Source: Pseudomonadota bacterium (GTDB taxonomy: Bacteria > Myxococcota > Myxococcia > Myxococcales > Anaeromyxobacteraceae). Taken from it: DNA of 6,594 nt. Numbering within the stretch: the stretch's first letter is position 1; every line of letters begins with the position of its first letter. Below are positions 1-6,440 of the stretch, one piece after another. The DNA is taken from NCBI GenBank assembly GCA_023419875.1, contig JAEZXM010000213.1, forward strand, positions 1 to 6,594, read 5' to 3'. Both the position numbers and the translations under genes were made by a program. The notes beneath the pieces were generated by a model. It did not search any database, was not told where the DNA came from, and saw only the letters and a list, made by a program, of their open reading frames with translations.

Positions 1-728
1 CAGTGACGGAGGATCCGCGACAGGAACTGTCGCGCCCGATCGGACCGGGGCGAGTCGAAGAACTGCGCCGTGGGGGCGTCCTCGACGACGACCCCCTCGT
101 CCATGAAGACCACCCGATGCGCGACCCGCCGTGCGAACCCCATCTCGTGGGTGACGCACATCATGGTCATGCCTTCGCGTGCGAGCTCGACCATGACGTC
201 GAGCACCTCGCCGATGAGCTCGGGATCGAGGGCCGAGGTGGGCTCGTCGATGAGCATGCAGACGGGATCCATCGCGAGCGCCCGGGCGATGGCCACCCGC
301 TGCTGCTGGCCGCCGGAGAGCTCCGCCGGGTGGCGGTCCGCGAAGGAGCGGAGCCCGACGCGCTCCAGGAGCCGCAGCCCGTTCGCCTCCGCCTCGGCGC
401 GGCCGCGGCGGAGCACGCGGACCTGGGCCACCGCGAGGTTCTCGCGGACGGTCATGTGGGGGAAGAGCTCGAAGTGCTGGAACACCATGCCCACCCGGGC
501 GCGGAGGCGGGGGAGGTCGGTCCGCGGGTCGCCGACGGAGATCCCGTCCAGCACGATGGTTCCGCGCTCGAACCGCTCGAGGCCGTTCACGCACTTGAGC
601 AGCGTGGACTTCCCCGAGCCCGAGGGACCGCACACCACCACGACCTCTCCCTTCGCGACCTCGAGCGAACACCCGCGCAGCACCTCGCGTTCGCCGTAGC
701 GCTTGTGCACGTCGCGGACGGAGATCAT
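1..728 (-). CDS. gltL: Glutamate/aspartate ABC transporter ATP-binding protein GltL (complete but for the last stop base)
   Basis: This is the cytoplasmic ATPase that drives import of glutamate and aspartate through the GltJ-GltK permease pair. Translating the minus strand from the ATG at 728-726 gives 242 residues, against about 241 in E. coli GltL. It shows a Walker A motif GPSGSGKST (34-42) preceded by VVVVC, a Q-loop Gln84 in FQHFELFPHMT, the ABC signature LSGGQ (137-141), a Walker B stretch ending LIDEP (159-163), a D-loop SALD (165-168) and the switch His194 in VTHEMGF. This is the polar amino acid (GlnQ/GltL) type. The protein ends FLSRILRH, a normal C-terminus for the family, and the next bases are TG at the window edge, so a TGA stop completed by the adjoining base is very likely. 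The start overlaps the gltK stop as ATGA, and a GGAGG lies 5 bases upstream. It is the last gene visible in the operon. Function is firm; substrate comes from the operon. Confidence 0.95.
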   Translation of the reverse strand, partial: MISVRDVHKRYGEREVLRGCSLEVAKGEVVVVCGPSGSGKSTLLKCVNGLERFERGTIVLDGISVGDPRTDLPRLRARVGMVFQHFELFPHMTVRENLAVAQVRVLRRGRAEAEANGLRLLERVGLRSFADRHPAELSGGQQQRVAIARALAMDPVCMLIDEPTSALDPELIGEVLDVMVELAREGMTMMCVTHEMGFARRVAHRVVFMDEGVVVEDAPTAQFFDSPRSDRARQFLSRILRH

Positions 729-1402
729 GCCGCCCTCCCGCGGCGGAGCCGGCGCACCGCCGTCGAGCCCGCGAAGCTGACGAGGAAGTACGCCGCGCCG
801 GCGAACAGGACGAGCTCGACGAGGCGGCCGTCGCGCGTGCCGATCTTGGTCGCCATGCCGAAGAAGTCGCCCAGCGCACTCACGTACACGAGCGAGGTGT
901 CCTGGAAGAGGACGATCCCCTGCGTGAGGAGCAGCGGGATCATGTTGCGGAGCGCCTGCGGGAGGACGACGAGCCGCATCGCCTGGAGCGGGGTGAGCCC
1001 GAGGGCCAGGGCCGCGGCGCGCTGACCCCGGGGCACGCTCTGGATGCCGGCCCGGATGATCTCCGCGTAGTAGGCCGCCTCGAAGAGCGCGAAGGCCACC
1101 ATGGCCGAGACGAGCCGCGTGTCGGCGGCGCGCGGGATCCCGAACGTCCCCTCGAGGAGCGCCGGGACGAGCAGGAAGAACCAGAGCAGCACCATCACCA
1201 GCGGGACGGCGCGGAAGAGGTTCACGTACGCCGCCGCCGCCCAGGCCACCGGGCGCACCGGGGAGAGCCGCAGGATCGCGAGCACCGTCCCCCAGACGAG
1301 CCCCGCCAGCACGGCGACGGCGGTGATCTGGAGCGTGACCCAGGCCCCCCGCAGGAGGAGCGGGAGCGCGGGCCCGACGGAGCTCCAGTCCAGCTCGTAC
1401 AC
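725..1402 (-). CDS. gltK: Glutamate/aspartate ABC transporter permease GltK
   Basis: This is one of the two inner-membrane permease subunits of the glutamate/aspartate importer. The 225-residue protein begins MYELDWSSVGPALPLLL and matches my recollection of E. coli GltK (224 residues) along its whole length, including YVNLFRAVPLVMVLLWF (59-75), MVAFALFEAAYYAEIIRAGI (101-120) and LLLTQGIVLFQDTSLVYV (157-174). The cytoplasmic EAA loop that docks on the ATPase is visible at about 125-150, as RGQRAAALALGL followed by VVLPQA. Several hydrophobic segments (roughly 15-45, 58-82, 98-118, 150-175, 195-215) fit a five-helix permease. The start is GTG (1402-1400), 6 bases after the gltJ stop, with a weak GGGAAG about 9-10 bases upstream. 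The stop TGA overlaps the gltL start. Both the tight spacing and the overlap suggest translational coupling. No lesion is seen. Confidence 0.96.
   Translation of the reverse strand: MYELDWSSVGPALPLLLRGAWVTLQITAVAVLAGLVWGTVLAILRLSPVRPVAWAAAAYVNLFRAVPLVMVLLWFFLLVPALLEGTFGIPRAADTRLVSAMVAFALFEAAYYAEIIRAGIQSVPRGQRAAALALGLTPLQAMRLVVLPQALRNMIPLLLTQGIVLFQDTSLVYVSALGDFFGMATKIGTRDGRLVELVLFAGAAYFLVSFAGSTAVRRLRRGRAA
999..1024. repeat. 26-base direct repeat, copy in gltK
   Basis: Twenty-six bases here are identical to 1707-1732 in gltJ. Both copies encode the QRAAALALGL part of the EAA loop in the same frame, so the match is partly explained by paralogy and strong codon bias. Confidence 0.7.
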
Positions 1403-1408
1403 GTGTGG

Positions 1409-2149
1409 TCACTTCCCGGCGCCGAGGAACCCCGGCAGCCGCGCCCGGGCCTCGATGACGCGCATGGCCGCGAGGAGGACGAGGTTCATCGCGACGTAGA
1501 CGACCGTGACCGCGATGAACGACTCGTAGGGCTGCGCCGTGTAGTCGAGGAGCTGGCGGCCCTGCGCGGCGAGCTCCAGCAGTCCGATGGTGGACGCCAC
1601 GGCGGAGTTCTTGAACAGGTTGAGCAGCTCCGAGGTGAGCGGCGGCACGATCAGGCGGAACCCGACCGGCAGGAGCACGTGGCGGTACGCCTGCGGCAAC
1701 GTCAGGCCGAGGGCCAGGGCCGCGGCGCGCTGCCCGCCGGACAGCGCCTCGATCCCGGCGCGCACCTGCTCGCAGATCCGCGCCGCGGTGAAGAGCGCGA
1801 GGCAGGTCGCGGACGCGCCGAAGAGCTGCACCCCCGGCGGCGAGCTCTTCAGCCAGGAGCCGACGCCCGAGGGGAGGAGCTCCGGCACGACGAAGTACCA
1901 GAGGAAGAGCTGCACGAGCAGCGGGACGTTCCGGAAGACCTCCACGTACGCGGCGGCGAGGAGCCGGAGCCCGCGGTGCGGCACCGTGCGGAGGACCCCG
2001 AGCAGCGTCCCCAGGGCGAGCGCCGCGCCCCACGCGACGAGGGAGAGCGCGGCGGTGGTCCGCACGCCCGCGAGGAGCCAGTCGATGTACGTCCCGCCGC
2101 CGGCCGGGACGGGCTCGAGGAAGACGTCCCAGCGCCAGGAGTAATGCAT
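1409..2149 (-). CDS. gltJ: Glutamate/aspartate ABC transporter permease GltJ
   Basis: This is the second inner-membrane permease subunit, partner of GltK. It is 246 residues long, the same as E. coli GltJ as I recall it. Characteristic blocks are GVLRTVPHRG (51-60), YVEVFRNVPLLVQLFLWY (68-85), VVPELLPSGVGSWLK (87-101), LFTAARICEQVRAGIEAL (119-136), the EAA loop RAAALALGLTLPQAYRHVLL (141-160), and NSAVASTIGLLELAAQGRQL (181-200). The protein ends RLPGFLGAGK, like the E. coli tail. The ATG (2149-2147) lies 6 bases after the gltI stop. The only Shine-Dalgarno-like bases, AGGCGG, overlap that stop, so initiation probably depends on ribosomes finishing gltI. A 26-base stretch in the EAA loop is identical to one in gltK (see repeat entries). 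Identification is strong. Confidence 0.96.
   Translation of the reverse strand: MHYSWRWDVFLEPVPAGGGTYIDWLLAGVRTTAALSLVAWGAALALGTLLGVLRTVPHRGLRLLAAAYVEVFRNVPLLVQLFLWYFVVPELLPSGVGSWLKSSPPGVQLFGASATCLALFTAARICEQVRAGIEALSGGQRAAALALGLTLPQAYRHVLLPVGFRLIVPPLTSELLNLFKNSAVASTIGLLELAAQGRQLLDYTAQPYESFIAVTVVYVAMNLVLLAAMRVIEARARLPGFLGAGK
1707..1732. repeat. 26-base direct repeat, copy in gltJ
   Basis: This is the partner of the copy at 999-1024, 708 bases away in the same orientation. It covers the EAA-loop codons of gltJ that contact the GltL ATPase. Confidence 0.7.
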
Positions 2150-2155
2150 GCCCGC

Positions 2156-3049
2156 CTAGTCCAGCGCCCGGTCGTTCGGGCTCCGGAAGAGCTCCTTCAT
2201 CTCGTCGCTCAGGGGCAGGTTCAGGTTGAGCCCCCTGGGCGGGATGGGCGAGCGGAACCACTTCTCGTAGAACCGGGCGGCGGTGCCGCCCTTCATGGCG
2301 GCGGAGAGCGCGCCGTCCACGACGCGCTTCAGCTCCGGGTCGTCCCTGCGCATCATGCACCCGTACGCCTCGCGCGACTGCGGCGTGCCCACGATGTGCC
2401 AGTCCGCCGGGCGGCGCGCCTTGGCCATCTCTCCGGCGAGGAGCGCGTCGTCCATCATGAACGCGACCGCCCGCCCCGTCTCGAGCGTCAGGAACGCCTC
2501 GCCGTGGTCCCGCGCGCTCACGACGTTCATCCCCATCTTCTTCTCCTCGTTCATGCGCCGCAGCAACCGCTCGGAGGTGGTCCCGGCGGTGGTGACCACG
2601 TTCCTGCCCGCGAGGTCCTCGAAGTCGCGGATGCCCGAGTCCTTGCGCGTGAGGAGCCGGGTGCTGACGACGAAGATCGTCGTCGAGAACGACACCTGCT
2701 TCTCGCGCTCCAGGTTGTGGGTGGTCGAGCCGCACTCGAGGTCGATGGTGCCGTTCACGACCAGCGGGATGCGGTTCTGCGAGGTGATGGGGGTGAGCTT
2801 CACCGAGAGCTTCGCGAGGCCCAGCTCCTTCTTCACCGCCTCGACCGCGAGCAGCATCAGCTCGTGGGAGTAGCCGATCACCCGCTGCTCGTTGTCGTAG
2901 TAGGAGAAGGGGATGGAGGACTCGCGGTGGCCGAGCGAGATGGCGCCGCTCTCCTTCACCTTCCGGAGGGTGCCCTGGAGCTCCTCGGCGCGCGGCCGCG
3001 GAGCGGCGAGCGCCACGGCGAGCGCGACCACGACCAAGCGGACCGGCAT
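2156..3049 (-). CDS. gltI: Glutamate/aspartate periplasmic binding protein GltI
   Basis: This is the periplasmic solute-binding protein that captures L-glutamate/L-aspartate and delivers it to GltJ-GltK. It is 297 residues long (E. coli GltI about 302). Residues 1-21 form a short signal peptide with a hydrophobic core (LVVVALAVALAA) and a likely cleavage near PRPRA|EE; there is no lipobox cysteine. Family blocks are GHRESSIPFSYYDN (40-53), ITSQNRIPLV (88-97), ECGSTTHN (105-112), GTTSE (156-160), SARDHGEAF (178-186), GRAVAFMMDDALLAGE (192-207) and SDEMKELFRSPND (281-293). Five residues I recall as ligand contacts in the Shigella flexneri homologue (Arg24, Ser72, Arg75, Ser90, His164 of the mature protein) fall, at a constant offset of 18, on Arg42, Ser90, Arg93, Ser108 and His182 here. 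Cys106 and Cys231 are its only cysteines. The ATG has a strong AGGGGAGG 8 bases upstream, the best ribosome site in the operon, consistent with high expression of the binding protein. Confidence 0.96.
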   Translation of the reverse strand: MPVRLVVVALAVALAAPRPRAEELQGTLRKVKESGAISLGHRESSIPFSYYDNEQRVIGYSHELMLLAVEAVKKELGLAKLSVKLTPITSQNRIPLVVNGTIDLECGSTTHNLEREKQVSFSTTIFVVSTRLLTRKDSGIRDFEDLAGRNVVTTAGTTSERLLRRMNEEKKMGMNVVSARDHGEAFLTLETGRAVAFMMDDALLAGEMAKARRPADWHIVGTPQSREAYGCMMRRDDPELKRVVDGALSAAMKGGTAARFYEKWFRSPIPPRGLNLNLPLSDEMKELFRSPNDRALD

Positions 3050-3057
3050 GTCTCGAG

Positions 3058-3065
3058 CCTCCCCT
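3058..3065 (-). promoter_or_regulatory. Strong ribosome binding site of gltI
   Basis: On the minus strand AGGGGAGG lies 8 bases before the gltI ATG. It is a near-ideal Shine-Dalgarno sequence at ideal spacing and fixes the start at 3049. The downstream operon genes have weaker or stop-overlapping sites, which suggests they rely on coupling while gltI initiates independently. Confidence 0.8.
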
Positions 3066-3134
3066 GCGAGCGCGTGAGGCCCTGACCCATGTCGTACGCA
3101 GGGCGGAAAAGAACCTCCCGTATGGGCCGCCGGG

Positions 3135-3154
3135 TCGCGCCGCCGCGGGCGCGA
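3135..3154 (-). terminator. Weak terminator-like hairpin after the 186-residue gene
   Basis: On the minus strand TCGCGCC and GGCGCGA form a perfect 7-bp GC-rich stem with a 6-base loop, starting on the base directly after the TGA stop. No T-run follows the stem; the nearest is TTCTTTTCC about 20 bases farther on. It may end transcription of the upstream genes inefficiently or stabilise the 3' end. In DNA this GC-rich a 7-bp stem can also arise by chance. Confidence 0.3.
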
Positions 3155-3715
3155 TCAGCCCCCGTGCTCCGGCGTGCAGGTCGCGGCCACCCACTCGTCC
3201 GTGAGCCCCGCGCCCGCGGCGATCTCCCCGAGCTGCGGGCCGCACGAGGGGCGAAGCGTGGCGCGCGCCTCGTCCTCCTCGCCTTTCACCTGGAGCAGCC
3301 GGGCGAGGACCGACCGGAGCAGCGCCTCGAGCTTCCCGTCGGGGAAGTCGCGGCGCAGGGTGCTCTCCTCCTCCAGCGCGGCGCGGAGATGGCGCTCGGA
3401 CTCGGCGAGGTCGCGTGCGGCATAGGCGGAGAGGAGCAGCACGCGGGGATCGCGCGGGAACCGGCGCCGGAGATCCGCGAGCGCCTCGACGTTCCGGTCC
3501 GTCCGGACGGCGTCCACGGCCTCGGCCGGGGCGAGGCGCGGCGAAAGAAGGCCCGCCACGAGCTCCGCTCCGAAGCCGCCGACGAGGACGACGAGGGCCA
3601 CGGCCACGCCGATCCTCCGGAACCGCTGCAGGGGGCCACCCCGTGGCGGGGCCGGAGGTTTCGTCGCGCCGGGAACCGGAACCTCGGGCTGCTGCATCGC
3701 GGTCTGGTGCTCCAT
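3155..3715 (-). CDS. Membrane-anchored protein with TPR-like helices, function unknown
   Basis: I do not recognise this 186-residue protein. It has a Pro-rich N-terminus (EVPVPGATKPPAPP, 11-24), basic residues (QRFRR, 30-34) and then one hydrophobic segment (about 35-57, GVAVALVVLVGGFGAELVAG). The positive-inside rule places the N-terminus in the cytoplasm and the rest outside the inner membrane. Residues about 61-145 look like helical hairpins with TPR-like spacing (EAVDAVRTDRNVEALADLRRRFPRDPRVLLLSA region, then AESERHLRAALEEE). Two cysteines, Cys148 and Cys180, near the C-terminus could pair in the periplasm. The chosen ATG (3715-3713) follows the stop of the GT-B gene by 17 bases, with GGAGG 4 bases upstream; Met7 is a possible alternative. 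A longer open frame reaching to 3940 exists but would overlap the GT-B gene by about 200 bases and is unlikely. Its position as third gene suggests a scaffold or accessory role with the two glycosyltransferases. Confidence 0.75.
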   Translation of the reverse strand: MEHQTAMQQPEVPVPGATKPPAPPRGGPLQRFRRIGVAVALVVLVGGFGAELVAGLLSPRLAPAEAVDAVRTDRNVEALADLRRRFPRDPRVLLLSAYAARDLAESERHLRAALEEESTLRRDFPDGKLEALLRSVLARLLQVKGEEDEARATLRPSCGPQLGEIAAGAGLTDEWVAATCTPEHGG

Positions 3716-3732
3716 CCGTCCTCCGTCCGTCG

Positions 3733-5070
3733 TTACCGCGCCAGCCCTTCGCGGGCGGCCGCCGCACCGGGCGATCCGGCGACGGCCTCGAGGATGCGAT
3801 AGAGCCCGAACTTGGGGAGCTGCATGTAGCCGGCCCAGGCAGCGGCGGCGAGGACGCCGTCGGTGAGCCAGTCGGTGAACCACTCCGCCGCGAAGCGGAC
3901 CTCGCGCTCCTCGCGCCCGGCGCCGCAGTCGCGGATCCACCGGCGGTTGTACCGCTCGTGCACCCCGACGGGCGCGGCCATGACGAGCGGCAGGCCCAGC
4001 GCCGCGTAGAACACGAGCTCGGAGGGCTTCGTCCAGAGGACATCTGTCCGGGCGATGAGCGCGTTGAACCGGGCGTAGTACTCGGGGAAGCTCCGGGCGA
4101 GGAGGATGTCGATGCCGTTCCCGAGGAGCGGCTCCATCCGCGCCCGCTGGATGGCCTCGCGGAACGTCTCCGCCACCTCCGGGCGCACGCCGGCCACGAG
4201 CGCGATCCGCACGAACCCCGACTCGAGCGCGCGCCGGAAGCCCGGCAGGAACGCGGCCGCGTACCCGGCCTGTGCCCCGGCGCCGCCGACCGCGAAGGTG
4301 AGCTGCGCCGGCTTCCCCTCCTCCTCCCGCGGGAGCGAGCCGAGGAAGTGGACCAGCTCCTCGGGCATCGACCGGCGGAACTCGGCGGAGGGATCGAGCC
4401 GCACGATCCGCGCGGCGAGGTTCCGCTTGAGCGTGGTGAGCGACGGGCCGCCGACGAGCTCGTCCGGGAGCGGGAAGCCGGTGAACGTGATCCGCTCCTG
4501 CGGCACGCCGTAGGCCTGGAGCCGGCGTGCGGCGCGGCGGGTGGGCACGAGGTAGCGGATGCGCGTCTCGCGCGGGCGCACCGGGGCCCAGACGCGGTTC
4601 AGGTCGGTGTCGGTGACGACGCAGAAGATCCGCTCCAACCCGGCGCGGTCGGCGACGATCGCCGGCGAGTAGAACGTGGTGAGGAGCGGGGCGCCCGTCG
4701 CGCGGAGGTGCTCCACGAGCCCCTGGCCCAGGTTCCGGCGGATGAGCCGCTCCAGCGTGAGCACGCCGCTCGTCGGCGCCGAGAGATCCCGGTACGGGTG
4801 GAGCCTGGGGATGTTCGTCGTCCAGTCGAGCAGCAGCCGGAGCGGCGAGCCCACGATCGGCACCTGCGACATCCGCGAGACGATCTCGTACGCGCGACGC
4901 ACCCGTCGCCAGAGTTTCTGCTCCTCCTCGGCGACGATGGGGGGGCGATCGACGTGAAGCACCTGGGAGCCGAGCCGCTCGGCGAGCGGCATCGCGGCGC
5001 GCAGGTGGCCGTACCCCATCTCGACCGCGACGACTGCCGGCCTGTCCGGGCTGAGGGTCTCGTGGAGCAT
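3733..5070 (-). CDS. GT-B glycosyltransferase, MurG/MGDG-synthase-like (GT28 type), lipid acceptor likely
   Basis: This is a probable soluble glycosyltransferase of the GT-B fold, 445 residues, without a signal peptide or membrane helix. The N-terminal domain starts with a beta strand, AVVAVEMGYGHLRAA (12-26), whose GYGH resembles the GGGH acceptor loop of MGDG synthases and processive diacylglycerol glucosyltransferases. VTDTDLNRVWAP (152-163) and FTGFPLP (196-202) also resemble conserved blocks of that group. In the C-terminal domain VGGAGAQAG (261-269) takes the place of a GGSxGA-like loop and TKPSELVFYAALGLPLV (347-363) the nucleotide-sugar site of GT28 enzymes, followed by HERYN (371-375). 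A charged helical stretch (about 208-256) links the two domains and looks longer than usual. The sugar donor and acceptor are not readable. It lies 79 bases after the GT21-like gene and 17 bases before the small membrane protein gene. The start is the only in-frame option preserving the first strand; no normal ribosome site precedes it. Fold is fairly secure, substrate unknown. Confidence 0.78.
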   Translation of the reverse strand: MLHETLSPDRPAVVAVEMGYGHLRAAMPLAERLGSQVLHVDRPPIVAEEEQKLWRRVRRAYEIVSRMSQVPIVGSPLRLLLDWTTNIPRLHPYRDLSAPTSGVLTLERLIRRNLGQGLVEHLRATGAPLLTTFYSPAIVADRAGLERIFCVVTDTDLNRVWAPVRPRETRIRYLVPTRRAARRLQAYGVPQERITFTGFPLPDELVGGPSLTTLKRNLAARIVRLDPSAEFRRSMPEELVHFLGSLPREEEGKPAQLTFAVGGAGAQAGYAAAFLPGFRRALESGFVRIALVAGVRPEVAETFREAIQRARMEPLLGNGIDILLARSFPEYYARFNALIARTDVLWTKPSELVFYAALGLPLVMAAPVGVHERYNRRWIRDCGAGREEREVRFAAEWFTDWLTDGVLAAAAWAGYMQLPKFGLYRILEAVAGSPGAAAAREGLAR

Positions 5071-5108
5071 CGGGCGGTCCGCCGCCCCGTAGCCTAAACG
5101 ACCGCCCG
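5071..5108 (-). promoter_or_regulatory. 9-bp inverted repeat directly against the start codon of the GT-B gene
   Basis: On the minus strand CGGGCGGTC (5108-5100) and GACCGCCCG (5079-5071) are perfect inverted repeats with a 20-base loop. The second arm ends on the base just before the ATG at 5070. The position normally taken by a Shine-Dalgarno site lies inside this arm, and no recognisable site exists there. In RNA this would be a strong stem that could limit ribosome access or act as an attenuator between the two glycosyltransferase genes. The loop contains GGGGCGG and the AT-richer GTTTAGGCTAC. The structure is seen in the sequence; a regulatory role is inferred. Confidence 0.45.
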
Positions 5109-5149
5109 GCAGTCCGCGAGGGCCATCCGAGCGGCGCGCCGACCGGGGT

Positions 5150-6343
5150 TCACACCTGGGCGGCCACCGCCTCCTCCGCGCCGTCCTCGGGCGAGGTGAG
5201 GTAGGTGCCGCGGAGCACGCGCAGGCGGTGCCCCCGCCACTCCACCTCGTCCGTGAGGAACCCCGCGAGGAGCGCCGCGCCGAAGACCAGGTCCTTCGCG
5301 GGGACGAGCAGGAGCTGCCTCAGGGGGAACCCGCCGTCCCGGAGCGCCCGGGCCGCCGCTCCGTCCAGGGCGATCTTGGCCGCGCACACGGCGGTGAACG
5401 CGAGCAGCGCGTCCCCGCCCGGCGCCGCCGACAGGGCGGCGAGGGCGAGGAGGACGGGGTTGAGAAAGAGCTGGGCGGAATACGCGGGGCCGCCCACGAG
5501 CTTGCGCTGGAGCACGCTCCAGCGCGCGTACCGCGCGAAGAAGTCCCGGACCCGCCGGTCCTGGTTCACGTTCACGACAGCGCGACGGGCGACCACGATC
5601 CGCTTCCCGAGCCGGGTGCGGATCCACGACCCGAGGACCTGGTCCTCGGCGAGGACGTCCTTCACGGCCTCGAACCCGCCCAGCCGCACGAGGTCGGCGC
5701 GCCACATCGCCATCGACTTCCCGACCACGATCTCGCGGCGCACGAGGCGATGGCAGGCGACGATCGCCGGGCCCACCGAGCCCGCCAGGTGGAGGTTCTC
5801 GAAGAGCGACCCGAGCCTCCGCTCGCCCGCGCCGCACACCGGGTGCGTGACGAGGCCGACCGACGGATCGCTCATCGCAGCCGCGATCCCGGCGAGGTAG
5901 TCGGGGGCGACGCGGACGTTGGAGTCGGAGACGACGAGGAGCGGGAACGACGCCGCCCGGGCGAGGCCCACGAGCTGGTTCACCTTCGGGTTCCGGCCCG
6001 GCTCGTGCCGCTGGAGGAGGACCCGCATCCGGTCGGGCCAGCGCTTCACCGCCGCCCGTGCCACGGCGAACGCCGGATCGCGCGTGCTCCGCACCCCGAG
6101 GAGCACCTCGTATCGCGGGTACGAGAGGGCGGCGAAGGAGGCGAGGTTCTCCTCGAGGCCCTCGTCCACGCCGCACAGCGGCTTCAGGATCGAGATCGCC
6201 GGGAGAACTTCGGGAGGTTCCGAGGGGAGCGCGTCCGCGCGGCGAAGGTGGAGGCGCAGGGAGACGAGCTGGGCCAGGAGCGCGGCGAGGCCGATGGCCG
6301 ACAGCGCGAACAGGAGCGAGCCGAACCAAGCAATTGAGCCCAT
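5150..6343 (-). CDS. Membrane glycosyltransferase of the ceramide glucosyltransferase (GT21)/HpnI type
   Basis: This is a probable inner-membrane enzyme that moves a sugar from a nucleotide donor to a lipid at the cytoplasmic face. It is 397 residues long with an N-terminal membrane segment (about 5-28) and hydrophobic C-terminal segments (about 290-330 and 343-363). The GT-A domain shows the whole GT21 motif set in order: ISILKPLCGVDEGLEENLAS (50-69), the D1-type Asp89 in RDPAF, NPKVNQL (118-124), D2 Asp140 in SDSNVRVAPDYL (139-150), GKSMAMWR (208-215), D3 Asp234 in LAEDQVLG (231-238) and a (Q/R)xxRW motif as RYARW (271-275). These align with human ceramide glucosyltransferase blocks as I recall them. 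The HpnI hopanoid group shares the same layout, so the acceptor could be ceramide, a hopanoid or another lipid. The ATG at 6343 is chosen because GAGG lies 7 bases upstream and translation then begins with the membrane helix; an in-frame ATG at 6487 adds a hydrophilic, unlikely leader. Family is firm, substrate open. Confidence 0.88.
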   Translation of the reverse strand: MGSIAWFGSLLFALSAIGLAALLAQLVSLRLHLRRADALPSEPPEVLPAISILKPLCGVDEGLEENLASFAALSYPRYEVLLGVRSTRDPAFAVARAAVKRWPDRMRVLLQRHEPGRNPKVNQLVGLARAASFPLLVVSDSNVRVAPDYLAGIAAAMSDPSVGLVTHPVCGAGERRLGSLFENLHLAGSVGPAIVACHRLVRREIVVGKSMAMWRADLVRLGGFEAVKDVLAEDQVLGSWIRTRLGKRIVVARRAVVNVNQDRRVRDFFARYARWSVLQRKLVGGPAYSAQLFLNPVLLALAALSAAPGGDALLAFTAVCAAKIALDGAAARALRDGGFPLRQLLLVPAKDLVFGAALLAGFLTDEVEWRGHRLRVLRGTYLTSPEDGAEEAVAAQV

Positions 6344-6415
6344 GCGGTCGCCTCGATCCCCCCTTCCGCCTCGTACGGCCTGCCGCACAACGCCGTCAGG
6401 ATCCGATGTCCCCGC

Positions 6416-6425
6416 TTCAATTGAA
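6416..6425. repeat. 10-bp perfect palindrome TTCAATTGAA
   Basis: An unbroken AT-rich palindrome about 73 bases before the GT21-like start, in otherwise GC-rich DNA. It could be part of an operator or promoter. A TTGAAG here could act as a -35 on the minus strand, but no matching -10 is seen. Confidence 0.3.
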
Positions 6426-6440
6426 TCGCGATCATGTGAC

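Larger units (their letters stand above)
3050..3154 (-). other. Gap between the glycolipid trio and the glt operon
   Basis: This 105-base non-coding gap separates the stop of the 186-residue membrane protein from the gltI start. It is the only place within the window for a dedicated gltIJKL promoter. I looked for sigma70-type -35/-10 pairs and for a GG-N10-GC sigma54 element on the minus strand and found no convincing match. A run read as TTCTTTTCC (3113-3105) is the only AT-richer patch. The gap also holds the weak hairpin listed separately and the gltI ribosome site. Readthrough from the upstream genes cannot be excluded. Confidence 0.5.

Noticed and set aside
3..1025. Long plus-strand open frame opposite gltL and gltK
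   Set aside because: It is antisense to two well-identified transporter genes and has low-complexity Arg/Glu/His/Pro-rich sequence, typical of shadow frames in GC-rich DNA.
1403..3085. 560-residue plus-strand open frame opposite gltJ and gltI
   Set aside because: It is antisense to genes with full-length family matches; its composition is dominated by Arg, Glu, Gly and Pro without any domain.
3050..3154. Riboswitch or leader RNA before the glt operon
   Set aside because: Only one simple 7-bp hairpin is visible; I see no conserved riboswitch core and the gap is too short for most classes.
3716..3940. N-terminal extension of the 186-residue protein
   Set aside because: The extension overlaps the GT-B coding region and is Arg-rich; the ATG at 3715 has its own GGAGG and a sensible spacing.
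3415..5097. Another 560-residue plus-strand open frame opposite the GT-B gene
   Set aside because: Same shadow pattern. The equal length to the previous one is a coincidence; the sequences are unrelated.
5094..6329. 411-residue minus-strand frame overlapping the GT21-like gene
   Set aside because: It is a frame-shifted reading of the same stretch, Arg/Gly/Pro-rich, and the GT21 motifs are all in the other frame. I see no sign of a frameshift linking the two.
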